Shown: positions 53,666-62,877 of the stretch, piece after piece
How the letters are laid out: each line of letters begins with the position of its first letter
How positions within the stretch are numbered: position 1 is the stretch's first letter
DNA from: Streptococcus cristatus AS 1.3089
Lineage (GTDB): Bacteria; Bacillota; Bacilli; Lactobacillales; Streptococcaceae
Direction: 5' to 3'
Length of the DNA stretch: 64,000 nt
NCBI RefSeq assembly: GCF_000385925.1
Contig: NC_021175.1
Span: forward strand, 2,024,213 to 2,088,212
Made by a program: the position numbers and the translations under genes
The notes under the pieces: model-generated
What the model was told of the DNA's origin: nothing
What the model saw: only the letters and a program-made list of their open reading frames with translations
Databases searched by the model: none

Positions 53666-54838
53666 ATGATTAGAAATATTCTATCAAGTAATGGTAAAAG
53701 TCTAGGAATCACCGACATTCTACCCCAGTATGGTGAAGACTATCGTCTCTCTGTCATGGACGGAACAGTTGACTATCGAACAATCCCCCTAGGAGCCTAC
53801 GATTTGTTCAAACAAGGCTCCAGTAAACAGGATTATCTGGCAGACATTGAAAAAATTAAAACAATGGGCTTCAATACCTACCAGTTAGCCTTTTCATGGA
53901 CTCGCCTCTTTCCGACTGGAGAAGAGCGGAGACCCGATGCTAAGGTCCTTGCCTTCTATGAGTCAATTATCGATGCACTTCTCGAAAATGACATCGAACC
54001 AATTGTAAGCCTGTCTCATTTTGACTTCCCGCTTCATTTGTATGAAAAATACGGAGCATGGAAAAGTCGGCAAATGATTGCTATGTATGAAAAGTATTGT
54101 GAAGCCGTTTTGACCCACTTTAAAGAAAAAGTCACTTACTGGATTACCTTTAAAGAAATGAGCGCTCTGTCTTATTTGCCATTCTTGGGCGCTGGGCTAC
54201 ACTTTGACAGCACAGAAAATCAAGAACAACAAATTTGGCTGGCTGCCCACCATCAGCTCATCGCATCCGCAAATGTGGTTAAGCTCGGTCAAACCATCAA
54301 TCCAACCTTCCAATTTGGTAGTTTGATTACCATCAATAGTGATTCCCACCAAGAAAATCACTCAGCTACCGATGCCTTAGGCCATGAGCTGAACAGACGC
54401 AAAAACTACATTTTTACAGATGTGCAGACCAAGGGCCACTATCCAAACCACTTCCTTCGCTACATTGAGCGAAATCAGCTGGATCTGGGCATTACGGAAG
54501 AGGATGTCTTCGCCTTAAGAGAAGGAGTCGTGGACTTCATCGCCTTCTCACACTATGCGGCAGAAAATATCCAAGATTTGTTTACCAGCAAATATGTCCG
54601 CAAAAATGTAGAAACTTGCCTTGCACAACCTGTCCTTCTTCGGATTGCCATGTCTGAGCTATACGAGCGCTACCACAAGCCTCTGTTGGTCATTGAGACT
54701 TGTTCTGAAGTTTCTGACCATCCGCAATTAGCTAAGAACATTCAAGACAACGTTCAAGAAATTATTAAATCCGTTGAAATTGACGGGATTGAGTTGCTTG
54801 GCTACACGCCATTTAGCTGGAGCGATGTAAACATCTAG
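53666..54838 (+). CDS. GH1-like protein, truncated and probably non-catalytic
   Basis: 390 residues; family 1 6-phospho-beta-glucosidases usually have 460-490. Barrel elements are clear: ADIEKIKTMGFNTYQLAFSW, TRLFPTGEE, LSHFDFPLHLYEKYGAW. The acid/base motif, normally TxNE, is TFKE; the nucleophile motif, normally ENG, is IETC; and it ends at GYTPFSWSDVNI, before the last strand and sugar-phosphate site. The N-terminal FLWG strand is also missing. It starts 40 bp after the serine-rich gene with GAAAGGAA upstream and no terminator between. Possibly a GH1-derived binding or chaperone protein. Confidence 0.75.
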   Translation: MIRNILSSNGKSLGITDILPQYGEDYRLSVMDGTVDYRTIPLGAYDLFKQGSSKQDYLADIEKIKTMGFNTYQLAFSWTRLFPTGEERRPDAKVLAFYESIIDALLENDIEPIVSLSHFDFPLHLYEKYGAWKSRQMIAMYEKYCEAVLTHFKEKVTYWITFKEMSALSYLPFLGAGLHFDSTENQEQQIWLAAHHQLIASANVVKLGQTINPTFQFGSLITINSDSHQENHSATDALGHELNRRKNYIFTDVQTKGHYPNHFLRYIERNQLDLGITEEDVFALREGVVDFIAFSHYAAENIQDLFTSKYVRKNVETCLAQPVLLRIAMSELYERYHKPLLVIETCSEVSDHPQLAKNIQDNVQEIIKSVEIDGIELLGYTPFSWSDVNI

Positions 54839-54864
54839 GATTCAGCCCCAAGTTCAAAACATAG

Positions 54865-54911
54865 AAAAAATCTCCCTGCAAAAGTGGACAGCCACTTATG
54901 GGGAGATTTTT
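54865..54911. terminator. Bidirectional terminator between GH1-like gene and maf
   Basis: AAAAAATCTCCC and GGGAGATTTTT enclose a second stem AAGTGG/CCACTT. T-runs lie on both strands. Confidence 0.85.
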
Positions 54912-54937
54912 GATGTTTTAAAATAGAAAGCAAAGCC

Positions 54938-55585
54938 TTAATCTTTTCCTTTGCTATCTCTAAAAATCCGATAGCTGGTCTCAGCGACAGGCAGGCCGAT
55001 GATGGTGTGCATATCGCCTGTAATTGAGCGGATAAAGCGAGGATCCAGCTCCTGAAAACCGTAAGCACCAGCCTTATCCAGCGGACGCTTGTCATGCAGA
55101 TAGGCCTCGATGACAGGCTCTAATTCTGGGTAATAATCTACAAAGTCCACCTGAGCCACGGTGTAAAAAACTTCTAAAAAACCCTGCATACGTAGGCAGA
55201 CCGAAGTCACTACATGGTGGCTCTTGCCAAAGTAAGAGCGAAACATCCGACTAGCTTCGGCTAAATCCTGTGGTTTATTGTAAATCTGACCATCCACTAC
55301 GACGATGGTATCAGCTGAAATATAAAGGGTTTCAGCTTCCAAGTCCAAATCGGACTTGGCCTTGGAAATCTCACAACAAATCTTGGCTGCCTTGGTCAGA
55401 AAATCCTGTTCATCGATGGTTGCCATGCAATGCTCTTCGATAGCTCGCTCGTCCACTTCTACAGACTGAATATCTGGATTCAAAAAACTCAGCAATTCCT
55501 TGCGTCTGGGCGACGTAGATAGGAGTACAAAGCGACGAATCCTTCCTTTTTCACCTTCCCTTTGGTAGTCAAAAACCGTCTTCAT
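54938..55585 (-). CDS. maf: Maf-family nucleotide pyrophosphatase
   Basis: 215 residues. Family motifs: LLSTSPRRKELLS near residue 20, DERA, ISADTIVVVDGQIYNKPQD in the middle, and GAYGFQELDPRFI with the TGDMHTIIGLP end. Maf proteins hydrolyse non-canonical NTPs or dTTP/UTP. The N-terminal ~20 residues are longer than usual. Its ATG overlaps the stop of the XRE gene by four bases. Confidence 0.93.
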   Translation of the reverse strand: MKTVFDYQREGEKGRIRRFVLLSTSPRRKELLSFLNPDIQSVEVDERAIEEHCMATIDEQDFLTKAAKICCEISKAKSDLDLEAETLYISADTIVVVDGQIYNKPQDLAEASRMFRSYFGKSHHVVTSVCLRMQGFLEVFYTVAQVDFVDYYPELEPVIEAYLHDKRPLDKAGAYGFQELDPRFIRSITGDMHTIIGLPVAETSYRIFRDSKGKD

Positions 55586-55809
55586 AATTGTCCTCCTATG
55601 TCCTTTAATTGAAAGAGCTCTTCCACCCGCAAATCAAAAACCTGAGCGATTTTTAAAGCCATCTCTAGCGAGGGATTGTAGCGGTTATTTTCCAAGTGTA
55701 AGATTGTCTCGCGTCGCATGCCGATGCGGTCAGCCAATTCCTGCTGGGTCATGCCTCTGGTTTCACGGACAGATTTGAGTTTGGTGATAATATTGCTTTC
55801 CTTGGCCAT
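55582..55809 (-). CDS. Small XRE-family regulator
   Basis: 75 residues from the ATG at 55807-55809 (MAKESNIITKLKSVRETRGM), GAGGGG upstream. A single helix-turn-helix (TQQELADRIGMRRETILHLE) with a short tail, like YozG-type regulators. It overlaps the membrane-protein gene upstream by 47 bp, an arrangement common for XRE regulator/membrane protein pairs; the membrane protein may be its partner or target. Confidence 0.88.
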   Translation of the reverse strand: MAKESNIITKLKSVRETRGMTQQELADRIGMRRETILHLENNRYNPSLEMALKIAQVFDLRVEELFQLKDIGGQL

Positions 55810-56410
55810 TTTTAACCCCTCTTTCAAATAAAAAGAAGACAAAGCCAAAGAGCAAAATCAAGACACCAATCATAATGAAGAATATTCCGGCATTGACTGT
55901 GATGGAACCTACATTAGCGCTAAGCCCTGCAAGCACCAGTAAAATTGCTATACAAATAGCAAACATCAAAGTCGCTGCTTTTGCTAGATTGGCATAAAAG
56001 CGCTCGTCTGCTTTCTCATTGACCTTTTTTAAGGCAAAAAATAAAAGAAAGAGAAGCTGGATAGCGAGGAGCCCTCCCAAGGCAATGTACTTTATAATGG
56101 ACGGATTGGTGCTCGGAGTCCACAACCAAATTCCGACAGTATAGATAGAGGTTGCCGTAAGATTCAACAGATTATAAAATTTCATAGTCAGATCATAGAC
56201 CTGCTTTTCTTGAATCTCTTTCATCTTCTTAGACCATGGTTTCATGTGAAACCAAGACCAGATGCTTATAAGCTGACCTATACTTACCAAACCGACAATC
56301 ATCCACTTGGCTGACCAGCTGAGATTGCTGGGAGCAAGGAAAACAGTAAAATCAATAAAGAGAGCGGTGGCGACTAAAATGAGGCCACCCATTTTTTGAC
56401 TTTTTTTCAT
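55763..56410 (-). CDS. Membrane protein paired with the XRE regulator
   Basis: 215 residues with about six hydrophobic segments in two-segment groups: ~8-25, 35-52, 80-98, 105-125, 145-165 and 175-195. The C-terminal end (FERGVKNGQGKQYYHQTQIC) lies in the overlap with the regulator gene. Substrate unknown. Starts MKKSQKMGG with GGAG upstream. Confidence 0.7.
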   Translation of the reverse strand: MKKSQKMGGLILVATALFIDFTVFLAPSNLSWSAKWMIVGLVSIGQLISIWSWFHMKPWSKKMKEIQEKQVYDLTMKFYNLLNLTATSIYTVGIWLWTPSTNPSIIKYIALGGLLAIQLLFLLFFALKKVNEKADERFYANLAKAATLMFAICIAILLVLAGLSANVGSITVNAGIFFIMIGVLILLFGFVFFLFERGVKNGQGKQYYHQTQICP

Positions 56411-56534
56411 GATAGACTCCTTTCGTAGTGTTAGAAATATTTAACACTCTTTATGTTATAAATATATCACATATAAGAATAAAAGACAAGCATTTATGTG
56501 CTACTTTGGAATTTTTTATTTCCGCAAACAAAAA

Positions 56535-56553
56535 CCCCAGAATTTCTCTGGGG
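56535..56553 (-). terminator. Terminator of the CDF transporter gene
   Basis: CCCCAGA (56535-56541) and TCTGGGG (56547-56553) with TTTTTG following leftward, eight bases past the stop. Confidence 0.8.
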
Positions 56554-56560
56554 AGCTGGC

Positions 56561-57421
56561 TTATTCTTTACCAATACAATATTCTTGGTGCTCTTGCAAG
56601 CTTTCATCGGTCTGAATGGTCACTTTGGAAATGCCATAAGCTAAAAGCTTTTGGCGCAGGACAACCTGCGTTTCAGCCAGCAAATTAGGATTTTCCAGAC
56701 AGATATGAAGCATGGCATATTTTTCCAAACCATCCGTTGTCCAAACATTGAGCTGGGTGATGGCTCGCACATTTTCCAGCGCTGCTATTTCCTGATAAAG
56801 CTGACTGAGGTCCACATCGCTGGGCACATGGTCTAGGAAAATCTGGATATTTTCCCAAAATTTTGGCAGAGCCTGACTGAGAATAAAGCCTGCGATGATG
56901 AGAGAAAGAAGCGGATCTAGGAAGTACCAGTCGGTGAAGCGCAAGATGAGGGAAACTACGATAACTGCTACCCAACCCAAGATATCCTCAAGAAAATGCA
57001 GGCTGAGAATGGATTCGTTGTGGCTGTGTCCATGACTGACCACTCGGCTGGCCGCTGTATTGACGACAATGGCGACAATCCCCAAAACTAACATGCCATC
57101 ATAATTCACCTTCTCAGGCGCAAATAATTTAGGGACATTTTCCACGATCACCAAGGTTGATCCAACCAGCAAAATCACCGAGGTCAACAGGGCTCCCAGC
57201 AAGCTGTATCGTTTATAACCCAAGGTATATTCTCGGTCTTCTTTTTTTGTGGAAACCTTTTCAAAAAGAGTCGATAGACCAATAGCCAAAGCATCTCCGG
57301 TATCATGAACCGCATCGGCTAAGACAGCGCTGGAATGAAAGAGAAGGCCAAAGATAAACTCAATAATAGCAAAAGAAAAGTTTAACAGAAAGGCAATTGT
57401 CATATTTTTACTGGATTTCAT
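56561..57421 (-). CDS. Cation diffusion facilitator transporter
   Basis: 286 residues from the ATG at 57419-57421 (MKSSKNMTIAFLLNFSFAII), preceded by AAGGAGG. The metal-site segment LADAVHDTGDALAIGLSTLF in the second membrane helix and a histidine-bearing loop (SHGHSHNES) near residue 135 mark a zinc-type CDF exporter. A soluble C-terminal domain follows. Divergent from a TetR regulator that may control it. Confidence 0.9.
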   Translation of the reverse strand: MKSSKNMTIAFLLNFSFAIIEFIFGLLFHSSAVLADAVHDTGDALAIGLSTLFEKVSTKKEDREYTLGYKRYSLLGALLTSVILLVGSTLVIVENVPKLFAPEKVNYDGMLVLGIVAIVVNTAASRVVSHGHSHNESILSLHFLEDILGWVAVIVVSLILRFTDWYFLDPLLSLIIAGFILSQALPKFWENIQIFLDHVPSDVDLSQLYQEIAALENVRAITQLNVWTTDGLEKYAMLHICLENPNLLAETQVVLRQKLLAYGISKVTIQTDESLQEHQEYCIGKE

Positions 57422-57590
57422 GCGAACCTCCTTGTTTATTTTCCTAAGTAGATAATACTTATGGTATAATGTAATCAATACCGAACACTATGTTCAATTA
57501 TATTATCTCCTATTATTAGAAAGGAAACAAGAGCCAGTTCATGTCCTTTGTCTCTTAGCAGACAAAAAGCTCTTTTTGTACGGAATTTCC

Positions 57591-58112
57591 ATGGATAGAC
57601 GAGTAAAAAAATCACGCGCAGCTATTTACCAAGCCTTTATCAGCCTGCTCAATCAGAAAAGCTACGAAAACATCACCGTTCAGGAAATCATTGATATGGC
57701 AGATGTAGGCCGCTCTACCTTCTATAGCCACTTTGAGACCAAAGAAACCCTGCTGGAGGAACTCTGCCAAGACCTCTTTCAGCATACCTTTATCGAGCGA
57801 TCTGAAGGACGCGATTTATTTGAAGCGACAGCCCATATTTTCCATCACTTTCGGAAAAATCAGGATCGGATAGCCACCCTCCTCTTGGCTAAAAATACTT
57901 ATTTCATCAACCGCCTGAAAATCGAGCTAGAGCGCTATCTCTTTCCCATGATTGAGCAGACATTATTGCAGAAAAAGGGCCATCTGCCTGAACATTTTCT
58001 CAAAAATTATGTGACGTCAACTTTTGTGGAGACGGTCAGCTGGTGGCTACAGCAAAGAAAGCAGGTCGATGAAGACACGATTTCCCACTATTTTCTAGAC
58101 TTGATGAACTAA
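57591..58112 (+). CDS. TetR-family regulator
   Basis: 173 residues from the ATG at 57591 (MDRRVKKSRAAIYQAFISLL). N-terminal helix-turn-helix: YENITVQEIIDMADVGRSTF, YSHFETKETLLEEL. The C-terminal part resembles the TetR_C_8 type. It lies between the divergent CDF gene and the MFS gene, either of which could be its target. Confidence 0.9.
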   Translation: MDRRVKKSRAAIYQAFISLLNQKSYENITVQEIIDMADVGRSTFYSHFETKETLLEELCQDLFQHTFIERSEGRDLFEATAHIFHHFRKNQDRIATLLLAKNTYFINRLKIELERYLFPMIEQTLLQKKGHLPEHFLKNYVTSTFVETVSWWLQQRKQVDEDTISHYFLDLMN

Positions 58113-58188
58113 TCTGCAATTTACCTGTCATTTTCAGGAAAGATGTGGTATAATCGTTCCTTGACGCACGAAAGGAGATTGATAACTC

Positions 58189-59361
58189 ATGAAAAAAGAA
58201 CACTCACCATTTTTAATTCCAGGTATTATCATGATTGGGGTTGCCTTGCGGGCACCTTTTACTGTTTTGCCTGTCGTTTTGACGGACATTGCTGATGGAC
58301 TTCAGGTTCCAGTCAGTTCTCTAGGTCTCTTGACTAGTCTGCCTTTGATTATGTTTGCTCTCTGCTCAGTCTTTGCTCCGCGCTTGGCGCAAAAGATGAG
58401 CTTGGAAAAGCTGTTTGCACTTGTGCTAGTCGTCCTAACTCTAGGCTCACTGATTCGCGTGTTTAATCTTCCCTTACTCTATACGGGAACTATTATTTTA
58501 GGAGCGGCTATTGCTGTCTTAAATGTCCTTCTTCCGAGCTTGATTCAGGCCAATCAGCCACATCGAATCGGATTTTTGACAACCCTTTACATCACATCTA
58601 TGGGGCTGTCGATTACGATTCTTTCTGCTCTAGCTGTTCCCATCGTTCAAATGAGCTCTTGGCGAGGTCTCATCTGGGTGTCGACTCTGATTTGCTTTGT
58701 GATTCTCTTGGTTTGGCTACCCAATGTCAAATATAGCCATCGCTTGGCTAGTAAGCAGCAAGGAAAACAAGAGCAAGGAGCTCTTCTGAAAAATCCAAGA
58801 GTCTGGGCCTTAATTTTATTTGGTGGTTTACAGTCACTACTCTTTTATACCAGTATGACCTGGTTGCCGACTTTAGGACAACAAGCCGGCCTTTCTACTG
58901 ATACGACAGGCTTACTAGCAGCCATCTTTTCTCTGATTAGCCTGCCCTTTTCAATGACAATTCCTAGCTTGACAGCGCGCTTGAAGGCTCGTCAACGTCT
59001 GGTCATGATTAGCTTGGTTTCTGCGGCAGGTCTGATCGGCATTACCATGCTCTTGATTCGGACAAATTCCTTTGCTTATTGGCTGATTCTTAATCTCCTC
59101 ATTGGTATGTCTGTCAGCGCCCTCTTCCCCTATCTCATGGTGACCTTCTCCCTCAAGACCTCTACGCCTGCGCAAACGGCTCAGCTATCTGGACTGGCTC
59201 AAACTGGAGGATACATCCTAGCCGCCTTCGGACCTAGTCTCTTTGGCTACAGTTTTGATCTGTTCCATTCTTGGATGCCAGCCATCCTCATCCTCCTCGG
59301 TCTGACCGTCATCATGACCATGAGCCTCTTTTACATAGAAAAATTTGACAAGATTCTATAA
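58189..59361 (+). CDS. MFS transporter, CynX/NimT type
   Basis: 390 residues, 12 membrane segments. The opening IPGIIMIGVALRAPFTVLPV and the loop around HRIGFLTTLYITSMGLSITI match the cyanate/2-nitroimidazole transporter group; the true substrate is unknown. A TGGTATAAT extended -10 (about 58146-58154) lies between the TetR gene and this start, so it has its own promoter. Confidence 0.88.
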   Translation: MKKEHSPFLIPGIIMIGVALRAPFTVLPVVLTDIADGLQVPVSSLGLLTSLPLIMFALCSVFAPRLAQKMSLEKLFALVLVVLTLGSLIRVFNLPLLYTGTIILGAAIAVLNVLLPSLIQANQPHRIGFLTTLYITSMGLSITILSALAVPIVQMSSWRGLIWVSTLICFVILLVWLPNVKYSHRLASKQQGKQEQGALLKNPRVWALILFGGLQSLLFYTSMTWLPTLGQQAGLSTDTTGLLAAIFSLISLPFSMTIPSLTARLKARQRLVMISLVSAAGLIGITMLLIRTNSFAYWLILNLLIGMSVSALFPYLMVTFSLKTSTPAQTAQLSGLAQTGGYILAAFGPSLFGYSFDLFHSWMPAILILLGLTVIMTMSLFYIEKFDKIL

Positions 59362-59443
59362 AACTTCTGATTCTCCATCAGGAGTTTTTTGTTGCCAAGT
59401 TTCTTGGTCGGATAGTAGCTTTTTCTTGGAAATCAGCAAAAAA

Positions 59444-59602
59444 GAGGCTGGGACAAAAAGATTTCAATTTTTAAAAATCTTAATTATTAAGCCCTTCAAA
59501 TATATAATTAAATGCGAAAAGCGAACAAAGCAGAATTCTGATTACCAGAAAACTAGTTTTGTTCGCTTTTTATATTTGAGGTCGGACCTTTGTCCCACTC
59601 TC
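59444..59602. repeat. MITE-like nested palindromic element
   Basis: Outer ends GAGGCTGGGACAAAAAG (59444) and CTTTGTCCCACTCTC (to 59602) are inverted repeats. Inside, AAAGCGAACAAA and TTTGTTCGCTTT form a second stem. The ~159-bp AT-rich unit has no gene and abuts the stop of the GNAT gene. One end-like copy (TGAGACAAAAAGCC) occurs at 38320. Small non-autonomous repeats of this kind are common in streptococci. Confidence 0.65.
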
Positions 59603-59603
59603 T

Positions 59604-60083
59604 TCATTGGTGATAATCGTAGGCAAGCCGAGGGCTGCCATCTGACAAATAAATCGTACCACACTGGCTGAAGCCGTAGCGGAGAATGGCTGCTTGCATC
59701 GGATGGTTATCCGCATGCGTATCGATTCGGAGATAGGAAATTTGCTGCAGGCAAAAGTCAAAACACTGGTAAGCCAGACCCTTGACTTGTCCATTTGAAG
59801 CCATACGGTGGATTGTACCGTAAGGCTCTGAAAAATGCCAAGCACCTTCAATCTCTTGGTAGGTCGGATCTGGTCCGATGATGAACGCAAAGATTCCAAC
59901 AACTTGTCCAGCCTCTTCAAAGACATAGCAGTGACCTGCCCGAATATCTTCCTCTACCAGCTGACGATTCGGATAGGAAGCTGACCACTGATTTGGATTC
60001 CCCGTATTCCGCATAAACTCCCTAGCCTGACCAAAAATTGCTAAAATCGCTGGTATATCCTGCATTTCCGCCAAGCGAATCAT
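59604..60083 (-). CDS. GNAT-family N-acetyltransferase
   Basis: 159 residues. MIRLAEMQDIPAILAIFGQA opens the fold, YVFEEAGQVVGIFAFIIGP forms the core strands, and LRIDTHADNHPMQAAILRYG is the acetyl-CoA/C-terminal segment typical of streptococcal GNAT proteins. It starts 24 bp after dltD and may be read with the dlt operon. Substrate unknown. Confidence 0.9.
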   Translation of the reverse strand: MIRLAEMQDIPAILAIFGQAREFMRNTGNPNQWSASYPNRQLVEEDIRAGHCYVFEEAGQVVGIFAFIIGPDPTYQEIEGAWHFSEPYGTIHRMASNGQVKGLAYQCFDFCLQQISYLRIDTHADNHPMQAAILRYGFSQCGTIYLSDGSPRLAYDYHQ

Positions 60084-60107
60084 GTCGCCTCCTTCCAGCC
60101 TATTACC

Positions 60108-61379
60108 TTATTTGACAAATTCCTCGTAGTTACCCGTGTAATTAGCCCACTCCTTACTGAAGAATTTTTCATTGATCTGATAATTCGGAGCAGGTTGAGG
60201 GTTAGAGACAAAAGGATCGACAGCCTTGTCGAAAGCCAGCCAGCCATTCCAACCCATGTGGATCGTGTCCTGCATAAAGTAAGGCTTATCGCCGTCCTTA
60301 GAAAAGTCAGCAATATTTGTAAAGCCTTGACTCTCCAGCTGGAACTTAATCTTCTCAACTGTACGCTGGTACATCTCTTCACTCAATCCAGTATAGGCCA
60401 TCCATTTGGCATTGACTGGTGGAATGACAAAGATGACATTCGTATGAGATTTGGCAAATTGTTCCAAAACTAGCTGCAAATCATTGTACTCAGGAGACTT
60501 TTCGTAAGACTGTTTGGATTGGAATCCTTTGAACTTCTTGATTTTTCTAGCCAAACGCTTCTTATAAAAGTCGTTATCGATCCCTAAATCATTGTTATTA
60601 GTCTGCTTGACAGCATCTGCCGTAGCCAGTTTTTCCAATTCTTCATAGGAGAATTCATCTGGAAGGCGGGAAAGCTGAGGTAAAACCTTCGTGTCATAGT
60701 TGCCATTATTACCAGCAGCAAACGTGCTGAAAAAAGCATCCTCCCGCTGATAAATACGGCTCATAGTATGGATATACTGCTGCTCAAAAGAAGTCAGTTG
60801 GCTTCCATCGGCCACTTTCCTGACAATATCCCCCATAGCAATGTTGGGATAGAGCTGCAAAAGCCGCTGAGCTGCATACTGAGCGCCTACGCCACCGTCC
60901 TGAAAGCTAAGAAAACCAGCTAGCTGGTCGCTATTGAAATACTGCTGAAAAGCCGCCGCGTCATAGCCCTTTTTAGTAAACCATTGCGGAGAAACGACAT
61001 AGACAGCCGTCTTATTTTCCAGCTCAGAGGTCATCTGCTGCATCCCAAAATATTGGTTGAGCGAAGCCGCCCCCCGCTGTCCTAGAAAATAAGGTCGGTA
61101 ATTGCGGTCATACTTCTCAGCCAAAACAGCTGGGTGCATACTGTCAAAGCGCAGCCATTCGCTGGAGCCAAAGTAGGGCACAAAACGGGTATCTTGATCT
61201 GTCAGGGCCGTCATTTTTTTGCTACGGCTTTTGAACGTTTCTGCTGTAAGAGTCACAGCTGCCCGCTTCTCTGCTTCCACATCATGCTTTTTCTCAAGCG
61301 GATAGAAGAAAAAGAGTAGGGCGACCATGACCAAGGCGCAGAAGACCGGCCCCAGAATCAGCCAGAGTCGTTTAAGCAT
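60108..61379 (-). CDS. dltD: DltD, D-alanylation of teichoic acids
   Basis: 423 residues: one N-terminal membrane segment (about 5-27), then an extracytoplasmic domain with [20 protein letters not shown], where the Ser is the expected catalytic residue, and [11 protein letters not shown] near the end with the partner Asp/His. Takes part in D-Ala transfer to lipoteichoic acid. Overlaps dltC by eight bases. Confidence 0.95.
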   Translation of the reverse strand: MLKRLWLILGPVFCALVMVALLFFFYPLEKKHDVEAEKRAAVTLTAETFKSRSKKMTALTDQDTRFVPYFGSSEWLRFDSMHPAVLAEKYDRNYRPYFLGQRGAASLNQYFGMQQMTSELENKTAVYVVSPQWFTKKGYDAAAFQQYFNSDQLAGFLSFQDGGVGAQYAAQRLLQLYPNIAMGDIVRKVADGSQLTSFEQQYIHTMSRIYQREDAFFSTFAAGNNGNYDTKVLPQLSRLPDEFSYEELEKLATADAVKQTNNNDLGIDNDFYKKRLARKIKKFKGFQSKQSYEKSPEYNDLQLVLEQFAKSHTNVIFVIPPVNAKWMAYTGLSEEMYQRTVEKIKFQLESQGFTNIADFSKDGDKPYFMQDTIHMGWNGWLAFDKAVDPFVSNPQPAPNYQINEKFFSKEWANYTGNYEEFVK

Positions 61380-61611
61380 TACGAAGCTCCGTTACACCTT
61401 CAACGATTTTATTGGCTGTATTCCAGTCATCGCGGCCAAATTCTGATACTGGCACACGGATATCAAAACGGTTTTCCAGCTCAACAATCAGCTCGACCGT
61501 TCCCATACTGTCCAAAACACCGGCATCAAACAAATCCTCGTCCATCATGTCCGAAACATCTTCCATAAATAATTCGTCAATAATTTCAATTACTTCTGCT
61601 TTTACATCCAT
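61372..61611 (-). CDS. dltC: D-alanyl carrier protein DltC
   Basis: 79 residues. The 4'-phosphopantetheine serine is in [18 protein letters not shown]. Carries D-alanine activated by DltA to the membrane partner DltB. Starts [15 protein letters not shown] after GAGGAAAC. Confidence 0.96.
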   Translation of the reverse strand: MDVKAEVIEIIDELFMEDVSDMMDEDLFDAGVLDSMGTVELIVELENRFDIRVPVSEFGRDDWNTANKIVEGVTELRNA

Positions 61612-61632
61612 TATAGTTTCCTCGTTTACATT

Positions 61633-62877
61633 TTATTTTTTAAACCAAAGGTCATTCAAAAATCCTGAGAAGATCAAGAATGAGAACATGACAACATGGA
61701 AGGTGATAACAACCCCCAGCGCTTGGGTCCACTTGTTGTCAGGCAGGGCTGGCAGTCCCTTACTTTTACGCTCTTTATTGATGGTCTTTTTCTTACGGAG
61801 CCAAGCGTCATTGACCACCAAGCCCAGACCGTGGAAAAGACCATAGGCGATATAGTACCAGGTCACACCATGCCAGAAGCCCATGACCAACATATTGATC
61901 AGATAGGCCACACTGGAAGTCGTATTGCGGTTTTTAAAGACCTTGTTGCGCATGAGCACCATGACCAGCCGCATAAAGACAAAGTCGCGGAACCAGAAGG
62001 ACAGGCTCATGTGCCAGCGATTCCAGAATTCCTTCAAATCGCGTGAAACAAAAGGCTTGTCAAAGTTGATAGGGCTCTTGATGCCCATGAGATTGGAAAT
62101 GGCCACCGCAAACATCGAATAACCGGCAAAGTCAAAGAAGAGATCCAGACCAAAGACATACATGACGCCTAGCGTTCCTAGATTGAAGAAACCGCCAGTA
62201 TAGAGGGCATAGGTCTTGACATGCCCTAAAATCATGTGGCCAAAGATATGGGCGAGGACAAACTTATAAAGAAAGCCCAGCATAATATACTTGACCGACT
62301 GCTCCAGCATATCCAAAAGCTCATCTCGCTCTGGTATTTGGAGATAATTTTCATTGAAACGCTTGAAACGATCAATGGGACCACTCGAAAAAGTGGGCAT
62401 AAAGAGCATAAAGCGGAGAAATTCCCAGAGGCTGAAATCAGTCAGCACGCCATCCCTCAGCTCAATGATCATACCAACTGAGCGGAAGGTCAGATAGGAA
62501 ATTCCCAGAAAGCCAAAGAGTGATTGGTGGCCGCTGATAGCCGGCTCAACCTTGACCCAGAATAGGGGCAGAACCGCCAATACTGTATGCAAATAAAATA
62601 TCCACTTGCTGTCCCGCTTTTTGCGGTAGAATTTATAAGAATAAACCCAGACCGTCTGCCAGACGACATAAAAGAGCAGGGCATAAAGCTGCGCCAGACT
62701 AGGGCCGGTCAACATCAAGACGATAAAGGCCAAGCTGACCAAGGCTTCGTAGACTGGGAAGCGTTTTTTAAAGAAAAGTCCGATAAAGATTGGCAAAACA
62801 GCCAAGATAAGATAGAGGAAATACTGTGGGTCTCCGTAAGGCTCCAGATGAGGAAGCTGTTTCAAGAAATCCATCAT
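61633..62877 (-). CDS. dltB: DltB, MBOAT-family acyltransferase
   Basis: 414 residues, about 11 membrane segments. The MBOAT histidine is in [20 protein letters not shown] near residue 335. Transfers D-Ala from DltC across the membrane. The start overlaps the dltA stop by four bases. Confidence 0.96.
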   Translation of the reverse strand: MMDFLKQLPHLEPYGDPQYFLYLILAVLPIFIGLFFKKRFPVYEALVSLAFIVLMLTGPSLAQLYALLFYVVWQTVWVYSYKFYRKKRDSKWIFYLHTVLAVLPLFWVKVEPAISGHQSLFGFLGISYLTFRSVGMIIELRDGVLTDFSLWEFLRFMLFMPTFSSGPIDRFKRFNENYLQIPERDELLDMLEQSVKYIMLGFLYKFVLAHIFGHMILGHVKTYALYTGGFFNLGTLGVMYVFGLDLFFDFAGYSMFAVAISNLMGIKSPINFDKPFVSRDLKEFWNRWHMSLSFWFRDFVFMRLVMVLMRNKVFKNRNTTSSVAYLINMLVMGFWHGVTWYYIAYGLFHGLGLVVNDAWLRKKKTINKERKSKGLPALPDNKWTQALGVVITFHVVMFSFLIFSGFLNDLWFKK

